Source: Telluribacter roseus (GTDB lineage: Bacteria > Bacteroidota > Bacteroidia > Cytophagales > Spirosomataceae). Taken from it: a DNA stretch of 64,000 nucleotides. The stretch lies in the NCBI RefSeq assembly GCF_017355915.2, contig NZ_JAFEUV020000005.1, forward strand, positions 124,001-188,000, in the 5' to 3' direction. The notes below the pieces were generated by a model, which ran no database searches, was not told the origin of the DNA, and saw only the letters and a program-made list of their open reading frames with translations. Below are positions 34,840 to 43,539 of the stretch, in pieces; position 1 is the first letter of the stretch; each line of letters opens with the position of its first letter. A program made the position numbers and the translations under genes.

Positions 34840-35207
34840 ACTAGTGTGGGTTAAAATAATGTGGATGCTTCAGTCAAGCAGGTAGTAAGACAGGAATAGT
34901 CTATGGTGCCTGGCTGTCAATACCTTATTTTCAATTGGTTACATAATTATAGGGCATCCAGTATCTAGATGCAAAAAATTTTATTTAACGGAGTAGCCGA
35001 AGGTTATCGAGCGGCTGTACTTGTGCTTACTGCAGAAATTTTCTTGCGTTTAAACTACTATCTTAACCTATCCTGAAAGACAAAAAGTTAGTGCACTAGT
35101 GAAGGGAGTTTTTCTCATCCACACAATCTACCTCTTTACCGATACTTCGTTGTTAAGGCAAGTAAATAGGATCAACTTCGTTCTCATTATAAGACGAAGC
35201 ATGATTC
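34840..35207 (+). other. AT-rich 368-bp spacer
   Basis: This spacer holds the promoters of the membrane protein (leftward) and the dioxygenase gene (rightward). The heptamer ACTAGTG occurs at both ends, near 34839 and 35094. No coding frame with normal codon use, no RNA gene and no exact TAnnTTTG were found. The composition resembles the atypical gene to its left. Confidence 0.4.
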
Positions 35208-35948
35208 ATGGAAAGAAAAGGATTTCTTAAAAGTTTACTTTTCGGAGCGGTAGCTGCTCCCACCGTACTGACAGCCTGCGACAAAAGTAGTACGGGTATT
35301 ATCCCCACCGAAGGTACCCCTGGTACTACCGGCTCTGTCACCAACCCCGGCACCAGCTCCACGGCTTGCGCGGTAGCGCCTACCGAAACAGCAGGCCCAT
35401 TCCCGACCAAGAGCCCCGCCTCCTTCGTCAGAAGCGACATAACCGACGGACGTACCGGTTATAAGATGACGGCGAAGATCACCATCGGCAATACCAACAA
35501 TGGATGTGCGCCCCTGGCTGGAGCCATTGTAGATATCTGGCACTGTGATGCCACCGGCAACTACTCTGAGTACGGCGGAACCGGTATGCAATCCACAAAC
35601 TACCAATCGGTGCACTTCCTGCGCGGGCGGCAGGTGACAGACGCCAACGGACTGGTAACCTTCACCACTATATTTCCCGGCTGGTATTCGGGCAGGGCTA
35701 CCCACATTCATGTTCATATCTACAATGACAACGGTACTTCGCTGAAAGTAACGCAGATTGCTTTTCCTGAAGGTGAAAGTTCGGCTGTGGCCCTAGTGAA
35801 TGGGTACTCCAAGGGGATGTCGGGCTATACTACCAATGCGCGGGATAATGTATTTGGTAATGACGGTGGGGTGAATCAGATAGCTACCGTATCCGGCAAC
35901 ACCACGGACGGCTTCGAGCTCACGATCCAGATGAATGTATCCGCTTAG
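35208..35948 (+). CDS. Intradiol ring-cleavage dioxygenase-like lipoprotein
   Basis: The 246-residue protein has a signal with lipobox-like end (MERKGFLKSLLFGAVAAPTVLTAC), then a Gly/Thr/Pro linker. The intradiol dioxygenase core starts at about residue 60 (TETAGPFPTKSP). Metal-ligand candidates are all present: tyrosine in ATGNYSEY, tyrosine in FPGWYSGRATHIHVHI, and two histidines in the last motif. The WHCDATG and LRGRQVTDANG segments are also family-typical. Enzymes of this class cleave catechols between the hydroxyls using iron(III). A lipoprotein form would act in the periplasm or at the surface, perhaps on plant-derived aromatics. No catabolic genes are nearby. It is rightward, 73 bp before the next gene. 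Confidence 0.88.
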   Translation: MERKGFLKSLLFGAVAAPTVLTACDKSSTGIIPTEGTPGTTGSVTNPGTSSTACAVAPTETAGPFPTKSPASFVRSDITDGRTGYKMTAKITIGNTNNGCAPLAGAIVDIWHCDATGNYSEYGGTGMQSTNYQSVHFLRGRQVTDANGLVTFTTIFPGWYSGRATHIHVHIYNDNGTSLKVTQIAFPEGESSAVALVNGYSKGMSGYTTNARDNVFGNDGGVNQIATVSGNTTDGFELTIQMNVSA

Positions 35949-36021
35949 TACTTTATTATACACCCTAATACATCAATCCGGGCGCTGAGGGATATTCTTC
36001 TGGCGCCTTACCCATTCCTTT

Positions 36022-36519
36022 ATGCAGGTAAGTACCATCACACTATGTTACCGCAAAATAGTAGATGCCACCTCTACGAAGCCGTGGGACCAACTGGTTT
36101 TTGAAGACAGCTATCAGGAGTTCAGGATGCAGGCACAGCTCTACAACCCGGACAAGAAGTACCGGACTTTCGGGGAGCTACTGCAGCATTCGCCCGGAGC
36201 GGAGCAGCTGCACTTCCTGGTGAGCGCCGCCGTGATCGGGTACCTGCAGCAACTTCACGAAACCATACCTGACATTGTAAATAACCTGGGAAAGCATTTC
36301 CTGAAGTTTAACCGCTACCGGTTTGAAATCATTAATTCGGATGTACTGGACAAGACCAGGCATCAGGTAGCAATAAATTTTTTCTCTGAGCCACTGGTAT
36401 GGCATGATTCTATTGGTGACTACCTGCTGGTATCGGACAACACAGAAACGGAGGGCGAAGTACTGACACATCTGTTCAAGATACAGCCCTACCTTAGTAT
36501 TTATTCATTGACAAACTGA
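36022..36519 (+). CDS. Uncharacterised 165-residue protein upstream of a pirin-like gene
   Basis: I do not recognise the family. The protein is soluble with mixed helix and strand: VSTITLCYRKIVDA, a helical AEQLHFLVSAAVIGYLQQLHETIPDIVNNLG, and strands HQVAINFF, YLLVSDN. No signal peptide or metal motif is seen. It starts at ATG 36022 and ends 8 bp before the pirin-like gene, so the two are an operon. A function with the pirin-like protein is suggested only by this pairing. Confidence 0.6.
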   Translation: MQVSTITLCYRKIVDATSTKPWDQLVFEDSYQEFRMQAQLYNPDKKYRTFGELLQHSPGAEQLHFLVSAAVIGYLQQLHETIPDIVNNLGKHFLKFNRYRFEIINSDVLDKTRHQVAINFFSEPLVWHDSIGDYLLVSDNTETEGEVLTHLFKIQPYLSIYSLTN

Positions 36520-36527
36520 GGCCAACG

Positions 36528-37250
36528 ATGATCAAGCAAACACCTGGCAAAATATTTCTTTCAGATCAGCGCGGACAGGTACAGACGCCGCAGCTTAATA
36601 GATATAGTACTCTTAATTTCGAACACTATTTTGATGAACATAAGACCCCGCTTGGTAGACTGTATGCTGTCAACGAAGAAACCGTAGGCGGTTTTCAGAC
36701 GGTGGAGTACCGGGCACCACGGGCGTCACACGTGATACTTATACCGGTCACCGGTGCCCTTGATTTTATTTTTCATACTGGCTCCCTCGCTACCGTGGAT
36801 GTCGAGGAGCTGTTTGTCTATACCGTAGCGGCGGGTTCTACTTTTGAAATCAGAAATCCGTACCCCGTACAGAATATCAGCTACCTGCAGCTATGGGTAA
36901 GTGCTGAGGAGCCGGAGGTAAAGCCCCGGGCCCGCGTATTCGGGTTTGAGTTCTCAGCGTTGGAAAATCAGCTCCACGAACTGGTACCCGGCGTTAGTAA
37001 GGCCACTACCTTACCTTTCTCTCTGCATCTGGGCAAGTTTGACGGGCGGAAAGAAGCTACCTATCAATTGAAAAGGAAAGATTCACTTATATTCACGTTT
37101 GTACTTGCGGGGGCTTTTGAAGTGGAAGGCCGGCTACTGCACGAAAAAGACAGTCTGGCGCTATGGGAGCTGGAAGAGGTAGAACTGGAGGCGCTGAGCA
37201 ATAATGCGCTGGTACTGGTACTCGAAGTAGCCCAATCAGCTCTTCTTTAA
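36528..37250 (+). CDS. Pirin/quercetinase-like bicupin protein
   Basis: The 240-residue protein starts with the pirin-type lead QLNRYSTLNFEHYFDEHKTPLGRLYAVNEE. Two beta-rich halves follow, residues about 60-125 and 150-240, the second with DGRKEATYQLKRKDSLIFTFVLAGAFEVEGRLL. The pirin metal site (HxH...E) is not seen in the first cupin. The HVILIPVTG strand holds only one histidine, so it may not bind iron, or it may act like inactive quercetinase relatives. It forms an operon with the preceding gene. Its 3' end overlaps the convergent response-regulator gene by 15 bp. Cytoplasmic. The function is uncertain. Confidence 0.6.
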   Translation: MIKQTPGKIFLSDQRGQVQTPQLNRYSTLNFEHYFDEHKTPLGRLYAVNEETVGGFQTVEYRAPRASHVILIPVTGALDFIFHTGSLATVDVEELFVYTVAAGSTFEIRNPYPVQNISYLQLWVSAEEPEVKPRARVFGFEFSALENQLHELVPGVSKATTLPFSLHLGKFDGRKEATYQLKRKDSLIFTFVLAGAFEVEGRLLHEKDSLALWELEEVELEALSNNALVLVLEVAQSALL

Positions 37251-37934
37251 ATCATTAATAAAGCCGCTGTACGTGTCGCTGATGGGGAGCTCCTTACCAG
37301 ACAGGAGCTTTACCTTTCGGTGCACTATAGCCTGTATCTGCTGAATGGGTATGATGTAGCTGCGGTGTATCCTCCTGAACCGGTCTTCGGGTAGTTTTTC
37401 AAGTACCTTCTTCATGGTCATCAGCGTCATGACAGGCTTGTCGCCTTGTCGGTGGATCCTGATGTAGTCTTCCAGACTTTCTATGTACTCAATATCTCTG
37501 AGCGGTATCTTCACTAGCCGGTACTCTGAGTGCACAAACAGGCTGTCATCGGCTTCTGCTTTGGGCGTTTGCCTGCTTTCTAGGTATTCAATGGCCTTCC
37601 GGACCGCTTTGGAAAAACGCTCAAACTGGATGGGCTTAAGAAGGTAGTCCAAGGCATCCAGCTCGAATCCTTCGAAAGCAAAGTTGCGGTAGGCCGTAGT
37701 AAAAATCACGACGGGCTTCTGGTCCAGAGAGCGTACCAGGTCAATGCCGGTAATGTCCGGCATATTAATGTCTACGAACAGGATATCGCAATGGCTGCTT
37801 TTGAGGTACTCCGAGGCCGCTATGGAATCTTCAAAGGTTTCTACCAACTCCAGCGCCGGAAATCGGGATACGTACTGATCAATGATCCGCAGAGCCAGGG
37901 GTTCGTCGTCAACCGCCACACATCTCAGAGCCAT
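37236..37934 (-). CDS. LytTR-family response regulator
   Basis: The 232-residue protein has a receiver domain (residues 1-120; DDEPLALR, phospho-acceptor D55 in LFVDINMPD, and switch residues in VIFTTAY and LLKPIQFERF). The LytTR DNA-binding domain (about residues 140-230) has IPLRDIEYIESLEDYIRIH, MKKVLEKLPEDRFRRIHRSYIIP and the final QAIVHRKVKLLSGKELPISDTY, characteristic of the family. It binds DNA as a beta-type regulator, probably when phosphorylated by the kinase encoded upstream (69 bp away). It is the downstream gene of the two-gene unit. Its last 15 bp overlap the convergent pirin-like gene, so the transcripts interfere at their ends. Confidence 0.93.
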   Translation of the reverse strand: MALRCVAVDDEPLALRIIDQYVSRFPALELVETFEDSIAASEYLKSSHCDILFVDINMPDITGIDLVRSLDQKPVVIFTTAYRNFAFEGFELDALDYLLKPIQFERFSKAVRKAIEYLESRQTPKAEADDSLFVHSEYRLVKIPLRDIEYIESLEDYIRIHRQGDKPVMTLMTMKKVLEKLPEDRFRRIHRSYIIPIQQIQAIVHRKVKLLSGKELPISDTYSGFINDLKKS

Positions 37935-38003
37935 ACAAGAGGGATATTAGTTACTGGTAAAGGGAATAAAACAGCAGTCTTTCACAAAAGGGGGTATAAG
38001 TAC

Positions 38004-39107
38004 TTAGCCAAACAGCTCTAGGTTTACAGTATAATAGTCATCCTCCTGTTGGATATCCAGCCGGTACCTGTTTGGGTACAGGTGTTCCAGCCGCTCACGG
38101 GTATTGCTGATGCCAATCCCTCTTCTTTCCAGACTGTTATTTTTCTGGAAAATTCTGTTCCTGCAAAAAAAGCGGATCCTGTCTTCTGCGGACACCAGCT
38201 GGATCGTGATCAAGGAGTGGTGGTGGTTGCTTACTCCATGCTTGAATACATTTTCGATAAAAGTCATCAGGATCAGGGGCGCTATACGCTTACCTTCCAG
38301 TTCACCCTCAATGGCTACCTCCAGCTGTACTTTCCGGCCCAGGCGTAGCCGCTGCAGGTCTATATAATCCTGTATGCAGGCTACCTCATTTTCGAGGGCT
38401 CCGTATTCAACACCTGCCTCGTCGGTGACATACCGCATAATGCTCGAGAGCTTCATAATGGCCTCGGCCGTATGCGGATCGTTCGATATAGCCAATGAAT
38501 ATATATTATTAAGGGTATTAAAAAGAAAATGCGGATTGATCTGGGCCATCAGAAACGAAAGCTGCGCGTTGGCCTTGTCCGCCTCGGCCTTCATGGCTCG
38601 CTGCTCGGTACTGCGCAGGCTCCGGGTACTTTCCACTGCCAGACTCAACGCCACGACCATAATAAACAGGAATATACTGGTAATGTCCAGTCGTATCGGG
38701 CGGCCCTGGGGCGGTGCGAATGGTTCACCTGGGGGTGGTGGGGGCATCCTTCTGGTAGGATCGGCTCCGGGATGTGGGGCGTGTCGGGGAGGAGGCCCTC
38801 TCCGGCCTACCCTGGATATAAGCATGTCGAAGGGTTTCAGCAAGAATATTCCTCCAAAAAGGGCAATGACTATAGCCGTATAAGTAAGGTACCTCCGGCG
38901 GATGAACAGCCGGGGGATTAGCCAGTACGTATGAAAGTAAAAAAGAACGATGTAGCATACTCCAAACAACCAGAACGTAGGGGAACTGACGATGGAGATA
39001 ATCCGTCGGGATCTGCCATCGTGGGAAAGAAAAAACACCGGCAGGCTGATGAATAGCAGCCACCCGATAATATGCGTAATAATGATAAAAGATCTTGAAC
39101 GAAACAT
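38004..39107 (-). CDS. LytS/YehU-type sensor histidine kinase
   Basis: The 367-residue protein has four membrane helices in its N-terminal 160 residues, a Pro-rich stretch RRGPPPRHAPHPG...PPPPPGEP at about residues 102-137 between TM3 and TM4, and then the kinase domain. The His_kinase motif QINPHFLFNTLNNIYSLA has the phosphorylated histidine at 193. The ATP-binding end has LILMTFIENVFKHGVSN, with the N-box asparagine, and GIGISNTRERLEHLYPN. It lacks a recognisable extracellular sensor domain, so the signal is probably within the membrane. It pairs with the response regulator immediately downstream. The proline-rich linker is unusually long. The targets are unknown. Confidence 0.92.
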   Translation of the reverse strand: MFRSRSFIIITHIIGWLLFISLPVFFLSHDGRSRRIISIVSSPTFWLFGVCYIVLFYFHTYWLIPRLFIRRRYLTYTAIVIALFGGIFLLKPFDMLISRVGRRGPPPRHAPHPGADPTRRMPPPPPGEPFAPPQGRPIRLDITSIFLFIMVVALSLAVESTRSLRSTEQRAMKAEADKANAQLSFLMAQINPHFLFNTLNNIYSLAISNDPHTAEAIMKLSSIMRYVTDEAGVEYGALENEVACIQDYIDLQRLRLGRKVQLEVAIEGELEGKRIAPLILMTFIENVFKHGVSNHHHSLITIQLVSAEDRIRFFCRNRIFQKNNSLERRGIGISNTRERLEHLYPNRYRLDIQQEDDYYTVNLELFG

Positions 39108-39408
39108 ACCCGAAATAACGTTTTTTAAGGGAGAAGTTGATGCAGGTACCGTTGAATAACCAGTTTGTGTGGATGAAACGAAATAGCGAGAAAGTGTCTG
39201 GTTGCTACATGAAAAAAGGACTTACTTACTCAGAGCTATCTGTACATTCTGCCCATTCATCTATACCTGATCTCACAGGTGCAACACAACTTCTTCTTTC
39301 TGCGTACGTACCAGTGATTACCCAAGCTTTTGAGTTTCAATAATAGGCCGGTAGCCAATCTGCCAGCACAATGCATTTTTTAACCCTATACAATATACCA
39401 TACATACT
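39108..39408. other. Spacer between the LytTR kinase and the S41 protease gene
   Basis: This 301-bp divergent region contains no convincing gene. The open frame at 39137-39343 has Ser/Thr-rich, non-coding-like sequence and no homology-like segments, so it is not called. The promoters of both flanking genes must lie here, but I see no exact TAnnTTTG on either strand. Confidence 0.4.
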
Positions 39409-40854
39409 ATGACATTTTCGAAATCTATATTTCGGTCGGGCTGGGCGGTACTTTTACTGCTGGGGTTCTGGTCCTGCAAAGAAGACCTGGACGTGATCAC
39501 TCCGGTAGAGACAGAGCCTACCCCCACTACTTCGACTGCGAATAGCCGTACGGTAAATGAGTGGATTCTTTCCAATATGAAAGATTACTACTACTGGAGC
39601 AGCAAGATACCCGCCAATCCGGATATGACGAAGGCACCATCCGATTTCTTCAAATCCCTCCTGTACTCGTACGATGCGGCTGCCCGCCCCGATGGAGACC
39701 GTTTCTCCTGGATTCAGGAGGATGCCTCAGAGCTTAGCGCCAGCCTGAGTGGACAAACTACCACGACCGGTATGGAGTATGCCCTGTACCTGCGTTCATC
39801 GGGTTCCAGTGGAGTAATTGCCCAGGTACTTTACGTACTGCCAGGTTCACCGGCTGCCAGGGCTGGTATGAAGCGGGGTGATATCATCACCAAGGTCAAT
39901 AGCCAGTCCCTGACCACCAGTAATTACGGAAAATTACTCAATGGTACTACGTTCACCTTTGGGCTGGGAACTGTCAATGGCTCTGCCATTGTGGATACCG
40001 ACCAGACCCGCTCAGTGACAGCTACCGTTTTTCAGGAGAATCCGGTATTCATGGACTCCATCTATACCGTAGGAGGAAAAACCGTGGGTTATCTGGTGTA
40101 CAACCAGTTTATACCCGGCGCTAATGGAAGTAACGCCAAAGAGTACGATGCTCAGATAGATGCCATCTTCCAGAACTTCAAGAATAAAGGGGTGAATGAG
40201 CTGGTACTTGACCTGCGCTATAACCCCGGTGGATATACTTCATCGTCAACGAATCTGGCCAGCCTGATCGGGCGCGGCGTGAACAGCTCCAAGCTGTATT
40301 TCCGCGAAGAATGGAATGAGGTACTAACCCCTTATCTGAAAAAAGAGTACGGTGATAGCTACTTCGAGGAGAAGTTTGTTAATAAAGCCCAGAATATCGG
40401 AGGTAACCTGCAGCGGGTATATGTACTGACCACCGACTGGACCGCCTCCGCCAGCGAACTAATAATCAATGGTCTGCGGCCTTACATGCCGGTCATCACC
40501 ATTGGTACCAAGACGTACGGCAAGAACGTAGGCTCTATTACCCTGGATGACGAAACGGGTAAGATCAAGTGGGGCATGCAGCCTATTGTTTTCAAGAGCT
40601 TTAACAGCCAGGGACAGTCGGACTATGCAGCTGGTTTTGCGCCTACTATTGAAGTAGAGGAGCCCCTGCAGCTACTACCGCTGGGTGATACCCGGGAAGC
40701 GTTGCTAAGTGAGGCGCTGCATCAGATTACGGGCGGAGCCGTGGCCCGCAGAGGAGCCCGCGAAAGCAATCCGCTGAATAATGTAGGCGTGTCGCTGCGC
40801 AAAAAGGCCGGTAACAGCAACATGTTTAAGGCTGACGTAAAACTGAATATGTAG
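39409..40854 (+). CDS. Lipoprotein S41-family C-terminal processing protease
   Basis: The 481-residue protein has a lipobox-type signal (GWAVLLLLGFWSC, cysteine near residue 23). A helical lead-in (TVNEWILSNMKDYYYWSSK) follows, then a PDZ domain with LPGSPAARAGMKRGDIITKVN near residue 145. The tail-specific protease domain has VNELVLDLRYNPGGYTSSS near residue 265, the catalytic serine in TTDWTASASELIING and the lysine in TKTYGKNVGS. It should cut exported or misfolded proteins at the outer membrane or cell surface. The architecture resembles the S41 lipoproteins common in Bacteroidota. It is monocistronic and ends in the terminator at 40878-40917. Confidence 0.92.
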   Translation: MTFSKSIFRSGWAVLLLLGFWSCKEDLDVITPVETEPTPTTSTANSRTVNEWILSNMKDYYYWSSKIPANPDMTKAPSDFFKSLLYSYDAAARPDGDRFSWIQEDASELSASLSGQTTTTGMEYALYLRSSGSSGVIAQVLYVLPGSPAARAGMKRGDIITKVNSQSLTTSNYGKLLNGTTFTFGLGTVNGSAIVDTDQTRSVTATVFQENPVFMDSIYTVGGKTVGYLVYNQFIPGANGSNAKEYDAQIDAIFQNFKNKGVNELVLDLRYNPGGYTSSSTNLASLIGRGVNSSKLYFREEWNEVLTPYLKKEYGDSYFEEKFVNKAQNIGGNLQRVYVLTTDWTASASELIINGLRPYMPVITIGTKTYGKNVGSITLDDETGKIKWGMQPIVFKSFNSQGQSDYAAGFAPTIEVEEPLQLLPLGDTREALLSEALHQITGGAVARRGARESNPLNNVGVSLRKKAGNSNMFKADVKLNM

Positions 40855-40877
40855 ATTGCATAAGTAAATCAGTACAT

Positions 40878-40917
40878 CAAAGCCCCACTGCCGACAGCAG
40901 CGGGGCTTTGTTTTTTT
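40878..40917. terminator. Bidirectional terminator
   Basis: CAAAGCCCC and GGGGCTTTG form the base of a stem closed by CTG...CAG-type pairing, followed by TTTTTTT on the plus strand. The opposite end has an A-poor exit, so the plus-strand use is stronger. It lies between the convergent stops at 40854 and 40921. Confidence 0.8.
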
Positions 40918-40920
40918 CTA

Positions 40921-42411
40921 CTATTTCTTAGCCGCGCTGCTCCGTATCACCACTACCTTATCACTGCTGCTTTCGGGCACGGACAGCAGACCGTTCGTAA
41001 CGGTGGTGGTTTTGAGCTTTTGTCCCGTCACCACATCGGTCCACTCAGCCTGGTAGGTACCTTTGGGTACGTTGAGCGTGAGTGGGTATCCCTTGACCGA
41101 TAGCTGCTCTACATAGATAACCCACTGCGAGCGGCCATCGCTAAGGGCGTAGGTGGTACTACCGGGCGCGGCCTTCACTACCAACTGGTCGGGCCGTAGG
41201 GAGACGAAATCTATTCCTTCAAAGAAAGTACGTAACGTCTTGAACTGGGCCCGCAGAGCCGGACTGCCCCCACCGGGAGCCTCGTAGGAAGTATCCAGCC
41301 CGTCTTCCGCGCCTACCGAGTAGGAGTAGTCGAGGTGGTTGAAGAGGCCACCGCCTGCCATCATAAACCGCCAGGCCTGGCGACGGTAGGTTTCATCCTT
41401 GGAGCCCGCAAAGCCGGTTTCGTTAAAGCCAATGACCCGGTTGAGGTGGTAGTTGGCATACACCGCCTCCGGAAACGCGTAGTGGAAGGTAAAGATGGAT
41501 ATGTTAGGGTCGGGCTCCGTTATGGGATAGCTGAAGTTGCTGATGTTCTGTGAGATCAGATGCTTCTTGGGCAGTTTCTTCTCTTCGTCAATGATCCATT
41601 CGGCTACCCGGCGGTGCCAGTCGTTAGACTTCTGCGAGACGACCTGGTGCTGCATCCGCCAGTCGTCGGCCGGGCCGTATTCATTACGGGTCATGACCTT
41701 GTCGGGGCTTTCGGCCCACGGCTCATTCTGTATCTCAAAGTAGATGTTGTTGTACCCGTTCAGTTCCTGTACTATCTTCCGGACGTACTTCTCCTGATAG
41801 GGCAGTATGTTGCCGTTGTCCAGGGTATTGACCAGCACCGACGCTACTTCATTGGTATTATTGACGTTGTTCTTGGGGTTGAAGGGGCTGTAGTTCCAGC
41901 CAGCGCCGTAGTGAGCCGAGAACAGACACACCTCCACAATCACGCCATTCCGGTTGGCCTCATCCATGAAGTCTTTCAGCCGGGCAAAGTAGGCGTCATC
42001 CCACTGCTCCAGGTCAAATTTGTTGCCACCCAGGGTATAGCCGGCTGTATTGCTGCGCTTCCAAGGCAGGATGGCCCGCCCTTCCGCCGGTGCCAGCGTG
42101 TTCTTTTTGATGCCAAAGTCACCCAGTTTTTCGATGTATGCGCCCGTAAATAACCGGGTGGTATTCATGCCGTCCCGGGCCGTAGCCTGCAGGTACTTGC
42201 GGTAGTCAAAGTCCAGGTTGACCACGGCGCCGTAGTGCTCCCCTGAGCCCACGATCACCGTAGGTTTATTCTGATACAGGAAGTAATGCGGGTTTTGGGG
42301 ATGGAGCCGGAGGGGCCCTGATGCCTGGCCTGCTACATCTGAATACCCCGAGAGTACTACCAGGGTCAGTAGCGAAAGAGCCAGCTTTGAAAGTGATGTA
42401 CTGAATTTCAT
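40921..42411 (-). CDS. Secreted clan GH-A glycoside hydrolase-like protein
   Basis: The 496-residue protein has a signal peptide (LALSLLTLVVLSGYSDVAGQA). A TIM-barrel domain spans about residues 45-385 and a small C-terminal beta domain about residues 405-490 (ALSDGRSQWVIYVEQL...YQAEWTDVVTG). The acid/base candidate is E230 in EIQNEPW and the nucleophile candidate is E331 in GFNETGF, the expected positions on strands 4 and 7 of clan GH-A. The C-terminal domain looks like the collagen-binding-like domain often attached to such hydrolases. The substrate is unknown; plant or algal glycans are reasonable. It is monocistronic, with its 3' end at a shared terminator. Confidence 0.82.
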   Translation of the reverse strand: MKFSTSLSKLALSLLTLVVLSGYSDVAGQASGPLRLHPQNPHYFLYQNKPTVIVGSGEHYGAVVNLDFDYRKYLQATARDGMNTTRLFTGAYIEKLGDFGIKKNTLAPAEGRAILPWKRSNTAGYTLGGNKFDLEQWDDAYFARLKDFMDEANRNGVIVEVCLFSAHYGAGWNYSPFNPKNNVNNTNEVASVLVNTLDNGNILPYQEKYVRKIVQELNGYNNIYFEIQNEPWAESPDKVMTRNEYGPADDWRMQHQVVSQKSNDWHRRVAEWIIDEEKKLPKKHLISQNISNFSYPITEPDPNISIFTFHYAFPEAVYANYHLNRVIGFNETGFAGSKDETYRRQAWRFMMAGGGLFNHLDYSYSVGAEDGLDTSYEAPGGGSPALRAQFKTLRTFFEGIDFVSLRPDQLVVKAAPGSTTYALSDGRSQWVIYVEQLSVKGYPLTLNVPKGTYQAEWTDVVTGQKLKTTTVTNGLLSVPESSSDKVVVIRSSAAKK

Positions 42412-42553
42412 GGGGTGAGTAGGTTAATGCTGTACTACCTACATAAAGCCACTGAGCCCGATTTTCTTGGTGTTTGGGGCAAAAGCTTTTTCTTCCGGTA
42501 CGGGGCCGTATCTTTACCTGCCTGTACTACGAACTACCCACTACTACACAAAT

Positions 42554-43525
42554 ATGACCTTACTGCGTGCCCGAGCCTTGTCCAAACTATTTGAAGATAA
42601 CCAGGTACTGAGCGGTGTATCCTTTACGCTCAGAAAAGGCCAGTGGCTGGGTATACTGGGGGAGAGTGGTTCGGGCAAGAGTACCCTACTGCGCATCCTG
42701 GGACGATTTGCGGATCAGGATGAGGGAGAGGTACTATACCGCAACGAGCGGCTGACGCCCGTCCGGGATCAACTGATACCGGGGCATAAGGCCATCAAAC
42801 TGGTCCATCAGGAGTTTGAGCTGTTTCCGAACCAGACGGTACTTGAGAATATTTCCTACTCCCTCCGTTTTTATGACCCCACATATCGTCAGGAACGTGT
42901 GGAGGAACTGATGCAGCTTACCCGGCTCCACCACGTGCAGGATCACAAGGCCAAGCTGCTTTCAGGAGGAGAAAAGCAGCGGACGGCCATTGCCAAAGCC
43001 CTGGCGGAACTGCCGGATGTACTGCTCCTGGATGAACCCTTTGCCCACCTCGACAATCGCAATCGCCAGGCTATGACGGAGGCCATCAGCCGACTTCGCA
43101 AGAAGGAGGATATGGCCTGTATATTCGTCACCCATGAAGCTTCCGATGCGCTGGCCTGGTCCGATGAGGTAGCAGTACTTCGCGAGGGAAAGATCATTCA
43201 GATAGGTACTCCGCTGGTGGTATATGACCAACCCGCTGATGCTTACGTGGCCGAACTTACGGGAAGTGTCAACTGGCTGGGGCGGACTGGCTCTGGTAGC
43301 AGGAGATTCATCCGGCCTGAAAAGATCAAGATTACCCGAAATCAAGAAAAAAGTAAATGGGAAGGGGTAGTAGAGACTATCCGTTTCCGGGGGAGCTACT
43401 GGGACTACCAGTGTACCAATAGCAAAAAAGAAAGGATCGCCTTCTACCGGCAGAAGGCCGACCTGGCCGTCGGGGAAAAGGTACTTCTTACGTACTCAGA
43501 GCAGGATGTCCGGCTGGTGGACTAA
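42554..43525 (+). CDS. ABC transporter ATP-binding protein with TOBE-like tail
   Basis: The start is set at ATG 42554 (MTLLRARALSKLF); an upstream TTG frame to 42467 adds unconvincing sequence. The 323-residue protein has Walker A GESGSGKST near residue 42, Q-loop LVHQEFELFPNQ, signature LLSGGEKQRTAIAKALAE, Walker B VLLLDEPFAHLD and the switch histidine in IFVTHEASDALA. A C-terminal beta region from about residue 240 (TGSVNWLGRTG...FIRPEKIKI) matches TOBE-type regulatory tails of iron, sulfate and polyamine importers. No permease or binding protein gene is adjacent, so it is an orphan. Its partner must be encoded elsewhere. Rightward. Confidence 0.88.
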   Translation: MTLLRARALSKLFEDNQVLSGVSFTLRKGQWLGILGESGSGKSTLLRILGRFADQDEGEVLYRNERLTPVRDQLIPGHKAIKLVHQEFELFPNQTVLENISYSLRFYDPTYRQERVEELMQLTRLHHVQDHKAKLLSGGEKQRTAIAKALAELPDVLLLDEPFAHLDNRNRQAMTEAISRLRKKEDMACIFVTHEASDALAWSDEVAVLREGKIIQIGTPLVVYDQPADAYVAELTGSVNWLGRTGSGSRRFIRPEKIKITRNQEKSKWEGVVETIRFRGSYWDYQCTNSKKERIAFYRQKADLAVGEKVLLTYSEQDVRLVD

Positions 43526-43539
43526 GTCGCTACTATACC

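Noticed and set aside
39137-39343. 68-codon frame in the spacer before the S41 protease gene
   Set aside because: Ser/Thr-rich sequence without conserved patterns, no promoter, no neighbour support.
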